Origin: Bacteroidia bacterium
Lineage (GTDB): Bacteria; Bacteroidota; Bacteroidia; SXHM01
DNA length: 64,000 nucleotides
Direction: 5' to 3'
Assembly: GCA_022072225.1 (NCBI GenBank)
Contig: JAJVIC010000009.1
Coordinates: 920,482 to 984,481, forward strand
Shown here: piece after piece, positions 8,255 through 16,358 of the stretch
Position numbering within the stretch: the first letter of the stretch is position 1
Layout: each line of letters opens with the position of its first letter
Position numbers and translations under genes: made by a program
The notes under the pieces: model-generated
Told to the model about the DNA's origin: nothing
Databases searched by the model: none
The model's input: the letters and a program-made list of their open reading frames with translations, nothing else

Positions 8255-9487
8255 TTACTCATCTCTTAACGCAACAATGGGTTTTATCTCTGCGGCTTTC
8301 ATGGCGGGGAAAATTCCTGCAATGGTTCCGGCAACTACTAACAGAATGGTGGCATACACGGCAATCATAATGTCCACTTCGGGGCGGTCGAAGAACTGGG
8401 TAGGCGGTGTGTTCTTTGAAACTAACTCAAGCAGGCCAACGCCTGCCACCAAACCAAAGTAGCCTGCCACGGAGGTAATAACAATTGCTTCCTGCACAAT
8501 TAAACTTACCACCGAGAAAGGTGTTGCGCCCAGTGCTTTGCGTATGCCTATTTCCTTGGTGCGCTCTTTTACTACTATGGTCATGATGTTACTTACGCCC
8601 ACAATTCCGGCAATGATGGTTCCGATGCCGATAATCCAGATAAAGATCTTTACTCCGTCAAAAATGTTAGTGAACATCTTCAGCTCTTCTATCTTGTTAG
8701 ATATAAAGACAGCGTTGCGGTCGTCCAGCGCAAAGTTATGGCGTTCGGCAACCTTCTTTCTTATCTTCTCGGCAATGGCATTGCTTTCTTCGAGTGAGGC
8801 GGTGTTTACCGTCATCATAAAGTTGTTGATGTTGGTTTTCATGTTAAAAACCTTTTGTGCGGTAGAGATAGGAAGGTATATCTGTTCGCGTCCCTTTTCT
8901 CCGCCACTGTCATCGAAGAGGCCGATTACTTTAAACGGGATGTTGTTAATGCGTATGTACTTGCCGATAGCGTCCTCGTCTTTAAACAAGGCGGCTTTCA
9001 CGCTTTTGCTTAAGGCCGTTACTTTCCGGAAGCCCATTACATCGGCCTGGTTAATAAAGCGGCCTTCATAGACTTCCAGTTTTTCGATGTGGCGATGGCC
9101 GGGCAGGGAGGCTCGTATTTCAAAAGAGCCTTCTTCATTCTTATAGTTTACCTGCGTTTCGGTCCAGATGTTGGTTTGGGTGGAGATGTGCTGCACGCCC
9201 GGCACAGTGCGCTTTATTTCATCTATATCAGCGTTGGTGAACTGGATATGCCTGCCGGGTTGCATGCCATTGTGCGGAAGGCTTGTCATTCCGCTGTACA
9301 CCCAAATGGTATTGATGGCATCGTTACTGAATTCGTTCTTCAATCCGTTCTCTAACCCGTTGCCTGCACCCAGTAAAATAATGAGCATAAATATTCCCCA
9401 GAACACGCTGAAGGCCGTGAGGAATGTTCTCAGCTTATTCTTGCTGATGGAACTGAATATTTCTTCCCATTTATCTAAGTCAAACAA
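8255..9487 (-). CDS. MacB-like ABC transporter permease (FtsX domain), first copy
   Basis: 410 aa with the same architecture as its neighbour: TM1 near residue 20-42, a periplasmic MacB core, three C-terminal helices and ERTKEIGIRKALGATP as the cytoplasmic coupling helix. Together with the second permease and the separate ATPase it forms a type VII (MacB/LolCDE-like) mechanotransmission ABC system. An inverted repeat lies between this gene and the upstream ATPase gene and may modulate the operon mRNA. Confidence 0.9.
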   Translation of the reverse strand: MFDLDKWEEIFSSISKNKLRTFLTAFSVFWGIFMLIILLGAGNGLENGLKNEFSNDAINTIWVYSGMTSLPHNGMQPGRHIQFTNADIDEIKRTVPGVQHISTQTNIWTETQVNYKNEEGSFEIRASLPGHRHIEKLEVYEGRFINQADVMGFRKVTALSKSVKAALFKDEDAIGKYIRINNIPFKVIGLFDDSGGEKGREQIYLPISTAQKVFNMKTNINNFMMTVNTASLEESNAIAEKIRKKVAERHNFALDDRNAVFISNKIEELKMFTNIFDGVKIFIWIIGIGTIIAGIVGVSNIMTIVVKERTKEIGIRKALGATPFSVVSLIVQEAIVITSVAGYFGLVAGVGLLELVSKNTPPTQFFDRPEVDIMIAVYATILLVVAGTIAGIFPAMKAAEIKPIVALRDE

Positions 9488-9517
9488 GGTGTTCGCGTAT
9501 TAATGTGTTGCTGTATT

Positions 9518-9591
9518 TGTCACTTCGAGCGTAGTCGAGAAGCCGGTAATTAATTTGTTTAGTAAACTTCTCGACTACGCTCGGAGTGACA
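9518..9591. repeat. dispersed palindromic repeat (CACTTCGAGCGTAGTCGAGAAG family)
   Basis: Two ~25-base arms (9518-9542 and 9567-9591) are reverse complements with a single mismatch, around a ~24-base AT-rich loop. It lies in the 117-bp gap between the ATPase and permease genes of the efflux operon. In RNA it would form a strong hairpin. The layout is typical of dispersed REP/MITE-like elements. Confidence 0.85.
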
Positions 9592-9604
9592 ATGTTTTTC
9601 ATTA

Positions 9605-10267
9605 TTAGTTTTCTATTACTCCATCGCGCAGGCGTATTACTCTTTGTGTCATTTCCGATATGTCCTTTTCGTGCGTTACAATTATCACCGTAATGCCTTG
9701 TGCATTGATTTCCTTGAGGATGTTCATTACCTCCACAGAGGTTGCTGAGTCTAACGCGCCCGTTGGCTCATCGGCAAGGATTACCTTTGGTTGTGTGATG
9801 AGTGCGCGGGCTATTGCAACACGTTGTTTTTGTCCTCCGCTCATTTCGTTGGGCATGTGTTCGGCCCAGTTGCGCAGTCCCATCTTATCAAGATATTCAA
9901 GCGCCAGGGCGTTACGCTTTTTGCGGCTTACTCCTTTATAGTAGAGCGGCAGGGCAACATTTTCCATCGCGTTTTTAAAGCTCACCAGATTAAACGACTG
10001 GAATACAAAGCCGATAAACTGGTTGCGGTAGCGCGCGGCCTGAGTTTCGCTCAGGTCTTTTACCAGGGTGTTGGCAAGCTTGTATTCTCCGCTGTCGTAG
10101 TTATCTAAGATGCCGAGAATGTTGAGCAGTGTTGACTTTCCGCTGCCCGATGAACCCATGATGGATACCATTTCGCCTTCGCGGATATGCAGGTCAATGC
10201 CTTTGAGCACGTGCAAATTGTTATCGCCCATGCGGTAGCTTTTGTTGATGTTGGTGAGTTTAATCAT
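9605..10267 (-). CDS. ABC transporter ATP-binding protein (MacB/LolD type)
   Basis: 220 aa from the ATG at 10267 (MIKLTNINKSY). The open frame extends 16 codons further, but those residues do not look like the family and a TTTTGCACC promoter-like stretch falls inside them. Walker A is GSSGSGKST, the Q-loop lies in FVFQSFNLV, the signature is MSGGQKQR, Walker B is VILADEPTGALDS, and the H-loop is VTHEKD. It powers the two downstream FtsX permeases and is the first gene of the four-gene efflux operon. Confidence 0.92.
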   Translation of the reverse strand: MIKLTNINKSYRMGDNNLHVLKGIDLHIREGEMVSIMGSSGSGKSTLLNILGILDNYDSGEYKLANTLVKDLSETQAARYRNQFIGFVFQSFNLVSFKNAMENVALPLYYKGVSRKKRNALALEYLDKMGLRNWAEHMPNEMSGGQKQRVAIARALITQPKVILADEPTGALDSATSVEVMNILKEINAQGITVIIVTHEKDISEMTQRVIRLRDGVIEN

Positions 10268-10395
10268 CGGGGTGCAAAAGTGCTGAGTATTTCTATTACA
10301 ACAACGCAAATGCATAAGTATTATTGTTAAATTATGTGAAATGTCTTTTAACTAACTCTTAACAACATACCTGCTTCTGATATTACTTTAATTCC

Positions 10396-10403
10396 TACTT
10401 TTG
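10396..10403 (+). promoter_or_regulatory. -7 promoter box TACTTTTG
   Basis: Exact TANNTTTG match. It overlaps the upstream TTG at 10401, which excludes that codon as a start. It supports the TTG at 10425, where a lysine/arginine-led signal peptide begins. Confidence 0.6.
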
Positions 10404-10424
10404 CTCGGCTTTCAGCTTTTGTCT

Positions 10425-13400
10425 TTGAAAAGAATTTTTATCCTCTTCATTTCTGTTTACCTGCCTGTTCTTGCTGCTGCACAGAACTGGCTGAACACCA
10501 CCGCAGGTGCGATACGCCATGTGGAGATTGGCGACCTGGATGTTCCCGGAAACGTGATTACCGTGGAGGCTTTGGTTACCCGCACAGCGCCCAGTGTGAA
10601 CATTGTTTCCAAACACTCGAGCCCTGCCGACTTAAATTACCTGTTGCGTGCCGGTGGCTTTGAAATGACTACCACCAATGGCTACGCCAATGTGGTAAAC
10701 ACCTTTCCTTTGGTAGATAACACGCCCTATCACCTGGCTGCCGTTTATGACGGAGCTACTCTGAAATACTATGTTAACGGATGCCTTACCGGCACTTCCA
10801 ATGCCACGGGCAATCTGTTTCAAAACGACTGGGAAACTTCCATCGGCAACCGCGATGACTGCGAGTGCGAGCAATGGGTAGGCTATATTGACGAGGTGCG
10901 TATCTGGAACGTAGCCCGCACCCAGGCCGAGATACAGGCGAACATGAACAACCTGCCTTCGCCTACCACTCAGGCAGGCTTATTATCGTACCACAAATTT
11001 GAGGGCAGCTTTGTAAATGCACAAGGTAACGCTGCCTGGAACGGCACCGGCATTGGCGGCCCCACGATGACTGCCAATCCCTTTTACACCGCAGCTATTC
11101 AGGGCGTTTTAGTAGAGCTTACCCTTGTTACGGATGTAACGTGTTATAACGGAAGCGATGGCGCCATCAGCGTTTCGGCATCGGGGGGCACCGGACCTTA
11201 TACCTATTCCATTGACGGAGTAAACTTTCAGAATTCGCCAGACTTTACCGGCCTGAGCGCGGGTACCTACACCATTACAGCCGAATCGGCTACCGGATGT
11301 CAGGCACAGGTGGACGCTACCATTGAAGAACCTTTGCCCATCAGCTTTACGCTGGTATCGGCAGTGGATGCCAGCTGCAACGGTGGTGCTGACGGAACCA
11401 TTACTGTGGCAGTAGTAAACGGATTTCCTACCTACACCTATTTGTGGAGCGCAAACAACCAGACTACCAACCCTGCAACGGGCCTGGCAGCGGGAACCTA
11501 CACCGTTACTGTTACCGATGATGACGGCTGCACGGCCGATACCTCTTTTTCGGTGGGCGAACCGCCTGCCATCAGTGTGTCGGTTACGGCTTCTACGCCT
11601 ACGCTTTGTTACGGAGGCAGTGACGGAACCGCCAATGCCGCTGCGCTGGGCGGCAGCTCGCCCTACACCTACGAGTGGGACAATGGCGAAACAGGCGACT
11701 TCGCACAGTTTCTTGATGCAGGCAACCACACCGTTACCGTTACAGACGACAACGGCTGCACCGCCACTGACGATGTTACAATTACTGAACCCACCGAACT
11801 TACCGGCACTATAACAGCGCAAACAGAGCCTGCCTGCTTTGGAGGCAGCGATGGAACGGCAACCGTTACGGCAGCCGGAGGTACGGGCCCTTATCTGTAT
11901 CTGTGGAGCAACGGAGAGACAGACGCCACTGCCGTATCATTGGGCGCCAACAGCTACTCGGTTACTATTACCGACAACAATAACTGCACGGCAGTTACCT
12001 CCGTAACCATTACACAGCCTCCGCAGCTTACCGCAGTGATAAACCCTTTCAGTGATATAAGTTGTTATGGCGGCAATGACGGCTTCGCCACCGTAACAGC
12101 AGCCGGAGGCACTCCCGGATATACCTACCTGTGGCCTGACGGGCAAACCACCACCACCGCTACCAACTTAGTGGCCGATTTTTACATTGTTACAGTAAAC
12201 GATGCCAATGGCTGCGTGGCCACCGGCAGCGTATCACTCACAGAACCCGATACCATTATCGCGGCTATGCAAACCTTTACCATGGTTAGCTGCAACGGAG
12301 GCAGCGATGCCACTGCAACAGTTACCGCTCAGGGCGGCACCAACACCTTTACCTATTTATGGAGCAACGGACAGACCAACGCCACGGCTACCGGCCTTGC
12401 GGCAGGTAATTATACCGTTACCATTACAGACGGCAACGGCTGCTCGGTGCAGTTGGCGCATACCGTTATTGAACCCGACCAACTCACGGCCTCTGTTATT
12501 GATTCAGAAAATGTGCGCTGCTTCGGAGGCAGTGACGGAGAGGCTACCGTACAGGCGCTGGGCGGTTTTCCGCCTTATTCGTACTCATGGTCTTCGGGCG
12601 GTAATCAGGCAACGGACAATAATCTGGTGGCGGGAAACAACACCGTGTCTGTAGTGGACATTAACGGCTGTATCGCCAACGCGAGTGTATTTCTTACCGA
12701 GCCTACACAGGTAAACATGGCGGCTTCGCAGCCTGCAACCATCTGTTTGGGCAGCAACACTACCATTACTGCCAATGCCATAGGCGGTGTATCGCCCTAT
12801 ACCTTTACCTGGAACAACGGATTTGTGGGCAACTCGCAAACCGTAGGCCCTAACCAGAATACGAGCTATTATGTTACTGTGCGTGATGCCAACAACTGCG
12901 TAGCAGGACCCGACACCGTGCAGGTGCTGGTTCGTGCACCACTAAGCGTAACCATCACTCCCTCGTTCGAAATCTGCGAGGGCGAAAGCGGAAGCCTGCA
13001 AGCCAATGCCACGGGTGGCGACAGCAATTTTTCGTATTTGTGGGACAATGGCCTGGGCACTTCTCCGGGTATCATCACCGTTTCGCCCGATACCACAACA
13101 ACGTACACCCTAACCGTTACCGATGGATGCGGAACCCCCGCTGCGCTTGGCGTAGTAACGGTTACGGTTAACCCCTTGCCGGTGGCGCTGTTCTCTTCGG
13201 AAGACACTACGGGTTGTGTGCCGCTTCCGGTACAGTTTGATAACCTCACTACTATTGAGTCAGGAAGCGTAACACAGTATCAATGGAGCTTCGGAGTAAC
13301 GGAAACTTCTTCGCTTCCTAACCCATTAATCGTTTACGATGTGCCCGGAACGTATGATATATCGCTGATTGCCATCAGCAACAAAGGATGCCGCGATACC

Positions 13401-13958
13401 TTTGCCATTGACGATTACATCATCGCGCGTCCTGTGCCGGTGGCCGACTTCAGCGTTGACCCCGAGATAACACCCATTGTTTCTCCGGAGGTAAAATTCA
13501 CCGACCTTTCGGTAGGCGCAACGGTGTGGGAGTGGAACTTCGGTGACGGTGATTCAAGCGACATCAGTTCGCCTATCCACACCTACCGCGATACGGGAAC
13601 GTATTACGTTTACCTGCACGTAGAGAACGACTACGGATGCTTTTCGGATGCCTTCCACCGCGTAATCATCAATCCTTTCCCTACCATTTGGGTGCCCAGT
13701 GCGTTTACGCCCGATGCAGATGGTATAAACGATACCTGGTTTGTAAAAGGCTCGGATATCTATGAGTTTGAGCTGAAGATCTATAACCGCTGGGGTTCTA
13801 TGATGTTCTATACCAACGACCCTTTCCAGGGCTGGGACGGACTGACACCCCAAACGGGAATAAAGGCCAAACAGGATGTGTATGTCTATACCATTTACTT
13901 CCGTGACGAAGCCGGCAAGCAGAATCGCATTGCGGGGAATTTGACGCTGATACGGTAG
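10425..13958 (+). CDS. giant secreted LamG/SprB/PKD adhesin with T9SS type B sorting domain
   Basis: 1177 aa from TTG 10425. The order is: signal peptide (to AAAQ-NW, ~20); a LamG/concanavalin-like domain (~22-215, ending in a YIDEVRIWNVARTQAEI segment); seven SprB-type repeats (~235-760), each opening with C[YFN][GN]G[SAN]D and closing [ND]xCxA...P; two Ig-like modules (~765-910); two PKD repeats (~915-1088, cores YQWSFG and WEWNFGDGD); and a CHU_C/T9SS type B sorting domain (~1089-1177, VPSAFTPDADGIND and IYNRWG). SprB-like repeats occur in mobile gliding adhesins of Flavobacterium, so a role in surface adhesion or gliding is plausible. The repeats are also visible in the DNA as ~187-bp periodicity (11140-12705). 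Confidence 0.92.
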   Translation: MKRIFILFISVYLPVLAAAQNWLNTTAGAIRHVEIGDLDVPGNVITVEALVTRTAPSVNIVSKHSSPADLNYLLRAGGFEMTTTNGYANVVNTFPLVDNTPYHLAAVYDGATLKYYVNGCLTGTSNATGNLFQNDWETSIGNRDDCECEQWVGYIDEVRIWNVARTQAEIQANMNNLPSPTTQAGLLSYHKFEGSFVNAQGNAAWNGTGIGGPTMTANPFYTAAIQGVLVELTLVTDVTCYNGSDGAISVSASGGTGPYTYSIDGVNFQNSPDFTGLSAGTYTITAESATGCQAQVDATIEEPLPISFTLVSAVDASCNGGADGTITVAVVNGFPTYTYLWSANNQTTNPATGLAAGTYTVTVTDDDGCTADTSFSVGEPPAISVSVTASTPTLCYGGSDGTANAAALGGSSPYTYEWDNGETGDFAQFLDAGNHTVTVTDDNGCTATDDVTITEPTELTGTITAQTEPACFGGSDGTATVTAAGGTGPYLYLWSNGETDATAVSLGANSYSVTITDNNNCTAVTSVTITQPPQLTAVINPFSDISCYGGNDGFATVTAAGGTPGYTYLWPDGQTTTTATNLVADFYIVTVNDANGCVATGSVSLTEPDTIIAAMQTFTMVSCNGGSDATATVTAQGGTNTFTYLWSNGQTNATATGLAAGNYTVTITDGNGCSVQLAHTVIEPDQLTASVIDSENVRCFGGSDGEATVQALGGFPPYSYSWSSGGNQATDNNLVAGNNTVSVVDINGCIANASVFLTEPTQVNMAASQPATICLGSNTTITANAIGGVSPYTFTWNNGFVGNSQTVGPNQNTSYYVTVRDANNCVAGPDTVQVLVRAPLSVTITPSFEICEGESGSLQANATGGDSNFSYLWDNGLGTSPGIITVSPDTTTTYTLTVTDGCGTPAALGVVTVTVNPLPVALFSSEDTTGCVPLPVQFDNLTTIESGSVTQYQWSFGVTETSSLPNPLIVYDVPGTYDISLIAISNKGCRDTFAIDDYIIARPVPVADFSVDPEITPIVSPEVKFTDLSVGATVWEWNFGDGDSSDISSPIHTYRDTGTYYVYLHVENDYGCFSDAFHRVIINPFPTIWVPSAFTPDADGINDTWFVKGSDIYEFELKIYNRWGSMMFYTNDPFQGWDGLTPQTGIKAKQDVYVYTIYFRDEAGKQNRIAGNLTLIR
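11140..12705. repeat. seven in-gene SprB repeats (~62 codons each)
   Basis: Seven consecutive coding repeats start at Cys codons near 11140, 11380, 11608, 11838, 12065, 12290 and 12520. Blocks such as GG-AGC/AGT-GA-GG and CTGTGGAGCAACGG recur, which suggests duplication with partial homogenisation. The array stays in frame throughout. Confidence 0.8.
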
Positions 13959-13961
13959 GAG

Positions 13962-14131
13962 AGGAGTCCATAGTCCGTAGTCGGTAGTCCATAGTACACA
14001 GTTGATAGACCATAGTCCGCGCACAATAATCCAAAATAGTCAGTTTGCTGAGAGCTACGGACCACGGATTACCGACCACGGACTCCCTTCTGAGAACCAC
14101 GGACCACGGACTATGGTCTATCGACTCTCTT
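13962..14131. repeat. dispersed simple palindromic repeat (GGACCACGGAC family)
   Basis: This 173-bp gap between two convergent genes is filled by variants of TAGTCCGTAGTCC on the left and their complements (ACGGACCACGGA, ACCGACCACGGACTC, CGGACTATGG) on the right, giving a large imperfect inverted repeat. It may act as a bidirectional transcription stop for the adhesin and the 318-aa gene. A related fragment lies inside the sulfatase gene at 20993-21037. Confidence 0.75.
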
Positions 14132-15088
14132 CTACACCACCTCCACCACAATGTGTGTCTCTGCACCGCTGTTGTTTACTGCAGTAAGGTAGCGGTGGGT
14201 GCCGTAATTGCTGATGCCGAAGTCGCTTATAACAACCTTTTCGTCCTGGTTGGTGTTGCGGGTTATGCCCGTGCTGTCGGTGCCGCCCGAAGTGGTGGCT
14301 AAGTAGAATACCACCGGCCCTTCGCCCTCTACTTTAAGGCGCAGCTCGTCATCGGCAACAAAGGTGCGCACCAACACGGGCTTGGTTTCGCCAATGGCAA
14401 GGTTGGCATTGTACGTACTCTGCTGTTTATCGCGCAGCGTTTGCAGGTCTATGAGTGTGCTGCACATGTTATCGCGGTCGATGTAAAAGTTGTCCATAAT
14501 CCATCCGGTGTTGCGGTATTGCATGGTCATGATTTCAATACGCGCGGTTTCTACGTTGCCGCTGCCGTGGGTTACGTTGGCTTTCGCGCCTTCCTGATTA
14601 TCGCGCGCGGTGTCTAACAGCAGGTAGGTGGCATCTACTTCTGCCTTTATCATGGCCAGCGCGGCATAGGTGCTCAGGTTTATGCTCAGGATGTCAAACG
14701 CATTGATGTTGGCATCAACACCACCTTTGTTAAAAGGCTTGCGCCCGTTAGGAAATATAGCTTTATAGGTAGGCGTTGTTTTTGGATACACTACCTGAAT
14801 GGCTACATCCCATTCGTTGATTTTTAGTTTAGCTAATTTAAGCTGTTGCTTTACATTCAGGGTTTGTCCTTCCTGACTTCCGCCTGCGCTAACCCACTGA
14901 TTGTATTTCTGCACAAAGTTAAGGTGCAGGGGATGATAGCGGTTGTAAATCATCAGCAGTCCGGGGTCGGTTAAGGAGGCTACCGCCAAAGCCGAGTCAT
15001 GATAATTGCTGAGTTTGAGGGCTTTTTTGTAGCTTTTATTAGTAGCGATGATGAATTGGTTTTCTACGTATTTCCATTGCAGTTCCAT
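14132..15088 (-). CDS. conserved-looking hypothetical protein, 318 aa
   Basis: No signal peptide, membrane segment or known motif is evident. The N-terminal ~220 residues are rich in Ala, Leu, Lys and Gln and probably helical (YKKALKLSNYHDSALAVASL, LSTYAALAMIKAEVDATYLLLD). The C-terminal ~90 residues look like a beta-sandwich (VRTFVADDELRLKVEGEGP...FGISNYGTHRYLTAVNNSGAETHIVVEVV). It is preceded by the 42-bp repeat array and a promoter-like dyad at 15631, so it may be the main product of that transcription unit. A cytoplasmic location is inferred. I do not recognise it. Confidence 0.75.
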   Translation of the reverse strand: MELQWKYVENQFIIATNKSYKKALKLSNYHDSALAVASLTDPGLLMIYNRYHPLHLNFVQKYNQWVSAGGSQEGQTLNVKQQLKLAKLKINEWDVAIQVVYPKTTPTYKAIFPNGRKPFNKGGVDANINAFDILSINLSTYAALAMIKAEVDATYLLLDTARDNQEGAKANVTHGSGNVETARIEIMTMQYRNTGWIMDNFYIDRDNMCSTLIDLQTLRDKQQSTYNANLAIGETKPVLVRTFVADDELRLKVEGEGPVVFYLATTSGGTDSTGITRNTNQDEKVVISDFGISNYGTHRYLTAVNNSGAETHIVVEVV

Positions 15089-15100
15089 GATGATGTGTTT

Positions 15101-15577
15101 TTAGGGGTTTAGTGTTATAGAAGAAAAACGGTTTTGTAAATTCATTGAGTAAAGGTGTGTGTAGCGGGTGTTGTTCGACCCCGCAAGGGGTCGCATATTT
15201 ATAGAACTATGTCCGGCTACAAACATACCACCCCGTGCGGGGTGGTACCAAAGAGAAAAACCTGCCGCAGTGCAGTCAAGGTTCCTTGACCACAGTAAAT
15301 TGACTGATTTGGTGCAGTCAACGAACCTTGACCGCAGTGAATTGACTGATTTGGTGCAGTCAACGAACCTTGACCGCAGTGAATTGACTGATTTGGTGCA
15401 GTCAACAAACCTTGACCACAGTAAATTGACTGATTTGGTGCAGTCAACAAACCTTGACCACAGTGAATTGACTGATTTGGTGCAGTCAACAAACCTTGAC
15501 CACAGTAAATCACCTGATTTGGTGCAGTCAACAAACCTTGACCGCAGTGAAGAAGAATTTATACTTAGGTTGTTCAT
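15101..15577 (-). CDS. possible repeat peptide (14-residue units RFVDCTKSVNSLWS)
   Basis: A 158-codon open frame runs across the 42-bp tandem array. It encodes six to seven copies of a 14-residue unit of the type RFVDCTKSVNSLWS, then a stretch produced by two GC-rich palindromes (HPARGGMFVAGHSS, NMRPLAG). The frame stays open because the unit is a multiple of three. A promoter-like arrangement lies upstream: a dyad at 15631-15644 and CCTTTG at 15601-15606. The ATG at 15577 is correctly placed for it, but the composition is odd and both other frames of the array are similar. It may be only a long leader of the 318-aa gene's mRNA. Confidence 0.3.
   Translation of the reverse strand: MNNLSINSSSLRSRFVDCTKSGDLLWSRFVDCTKSVNSLWSRFVDCTKSVNLLWSRFVDCTKSVNSLRSRFVDCTKSVNSLRSRFVDCTKSVNLLWSRNLDCTAAGFSLWYHPARGGMFVAGHSSINMRPLAGSNNTRYTHLYSMNLQNRFSSITLNP
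15175..15250. repeat. pair of GC-rich REP-like hairpins
   Basis: CGACCCCGCAAGGGGTCG (around 15177-15194) and ACCACCCCGTGCGGGGTGGT (around 15229-15248) are perfect stem-loops with four-base loops, about 35 bp apart. They lie between the 42-bp array and the 318-aa gene. This type of paired short hairpin is characteristic of dispersed REP elements. Confidence 0.75.
15270..15551. repeat. 42-bp tandem repeat array
   Basis: Six full units (starts at 15270, 15312, 15354, 15396, 15438 and 15480) and one partial unit (15522) follow with no spacers. Each contains an imperfect dyad, GTCAA...TTGAC. Units differ by a few point changes, G/A alternations such as CCGCAGTGAA versus CCACAGTAAA. The period equals four DNA helical turns or 14 codons. 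Confidence 0.95.
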
Positions 15578-15582
15578 GGTGT

Positions 15583-15644
15583 GTTGATTAAAATCAACTA
15601 CAAAGGAAGGGTAGGGAAGAGGAAATCTACGTTAGCTTTCTAAC
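15583..15644 (-). promoter_or_regulatory. promoter region with Fnr-like dyad, upstream of the 15577 unit
   Basis: On the minus strand, GTTAGAAAGCTAAC (15644-15631) is followed after 23 bases by TCCTTTGTA. A perfect dyad GTTGATT-TT-AATCAAC (15598-15583) then sits just before the ATG at 15577. The first dyad, the 23-base spacing and the CCTTTGTA element are identical to those upstream of the Crp/Fnr-type gene at 16237. The second dyad falls near the expected transcription start or 5' UTR. Confidence 0.6.
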
Positions 15645-15649
15645 AAAAT

Positions 15650-16237
15650 TCAGGCGGCTTTCTTTTTCTTGCAGAAGCTGAGCATTTCTCTTCTTACGCC
15701 CAGGTAGGAGGCAATAATATCTTTGGTAGCATACGGTATAACGGCAGGGTGGTCTTTAATAAACTTATAGTATGCATCTTCTGCCGTTTTAATAGTCAGG
15801 TAGTGCGCATGCTCATCCATAAGCAGGTAAGCCTTTTGCAGAAAAAGATGGATTAACTCCCGCTCATAGTCAGCGGGCAATATGTTTTTAAGTGTTTCGC
15901 GGTCTATCACCAGCAAGGTTGAATCAGCCAATGCCTTAATGCTATGGCAAGAGGGTGTTTGTTCAGTAAAACTCTGATAACACATTGCCAGCATGTCGGG
16001 CTCATAAAAGCAGTTCGTATATTTTTTGTCATTGGCATCGCAGCTTGTAGCATACAGTAAACCGCTTACCAGAAAGCCAATTCGGTTGCATAGCCTGTCC
16101 TGATCGGTAAATAACTCGCCTTTGGCTAAGTGCAGTTCTTCAAAGTTAGTAATCAGTTCGTTTTGTTGCTCCCCGGTAAGAGTGCTGTGCTTTTGCAGAA
16201 ACATTTTGAATTTCTGCCGGTTAGTGCTTAGATTCAT
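15650..16237 (-). CDS. Crp/Fnr-family transcriptional regulator
   Basis: 195 aa from the ATG at 16237. The frame opens 13 codons earlier, but those would overlap the CCCTTTGTA promoter element. The N-terminal cyclic-nucleotide-binding-like beta-barrel spans ~25-120 (FTDQDRLCNRIGFLVSGLLY), followed by a dimerisation helix and a short winged-helix-like C-terminus whose recognition region reads IIASYLGVRREMLSFCKKKK. It lacks obvious Fe-S cysteines at the N-terminus. Related Bacteroidota proteins are small Crp/Fnr regulators of unknown ligand. Identical dyads sit upstream of this gene and upstream of the next unit, suggesting autoregulation and control of the 318-aa gene. Confidence 0.85.
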   Translation of the reverse strand: MNLSTNRQKFKMFLQKHSTLTGEQQNELITNFEELHLAKGELFTDQDRLCNRIGFLVSGLLYATSCDANDKKYTNCFYEPDMLAMCYQSFTEQTPSCHSIKALADSTLLVIDRETLKNILPADYERELIHLFLQKAYLLMDEHAHYLTIKTAEDAYYKFIKDHPAVIPYATKDIIASYLGVRREMLSFCKKKKAA

Positions 16238-16251
16238 AGTGTAGTTTTTTA

Positions 16252-16296
16252 CAAAGGGATATAAATTAATGCACAAACTGTGTTAGCTTTCTAACA
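16252..16296 (-). promoter_or_regulatory. promoter region with Fnr-like dyad, upstream of the Crp/Fnr-type gene
   Basis: On the minus strand, TGTTAG-AAAG-CTAACA (16297-16282) has the 5+4+5 geometry of an Fnr box. It is followed after 23 bases by CCCTTTGTA (TTTG at 16255-16252) and, ~15 bases later, by the ATG at 16237. The same dyad, spacing and TTTG element recur at 15644-15601. Confidence 0.6.
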
Positions 16297-16333
16297 TTTT
16301 TGGGGTGGCGGAGGATTTATAGAGAAAAATTGT

Positions 16334-16341
16334 TAGGTTTG
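16334..16341 (+). promoter_or_regulatory. -7 promoter box TAGGTTTG
   Basis: Exact TANNTTTG match ending 17 bases before the ATG at 16359. Confidence 0.5.
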
Positions 16342-16358
16342 GGGTAGAAATTCTTTGA

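Noticed and set aside
8538-9071. 177-codon antisense open frame inside a permease gene
   Set aside because: Low-complexity Ile/Met/Leu/Ser translation; it is a shadow of the FtsX permease.
9518-9591. Insertion sequence or transposon remnant with transposase
   Set aside because: There are only palindromic arms, with no transposase fragment and no clear target duplication.
11109-11822. 237-codon antisense open frame across the SprB repeats
   Set aside because: It is a shadow of the repetitive, Gly/Thr-rich coding sequence on the + strand; its Cys/Arg/Gly-rich translation is not protein-like.
15270-15551. CRISPR array
   Set aside because: Units are contiguous with no spacers, and there are no cas genes.
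15168-15587. 139-codon + strand frame across the 42-bp array
   Set aside because: It is open only because the unit length is a multiple of three. The promoter-like signals are on the other strand.
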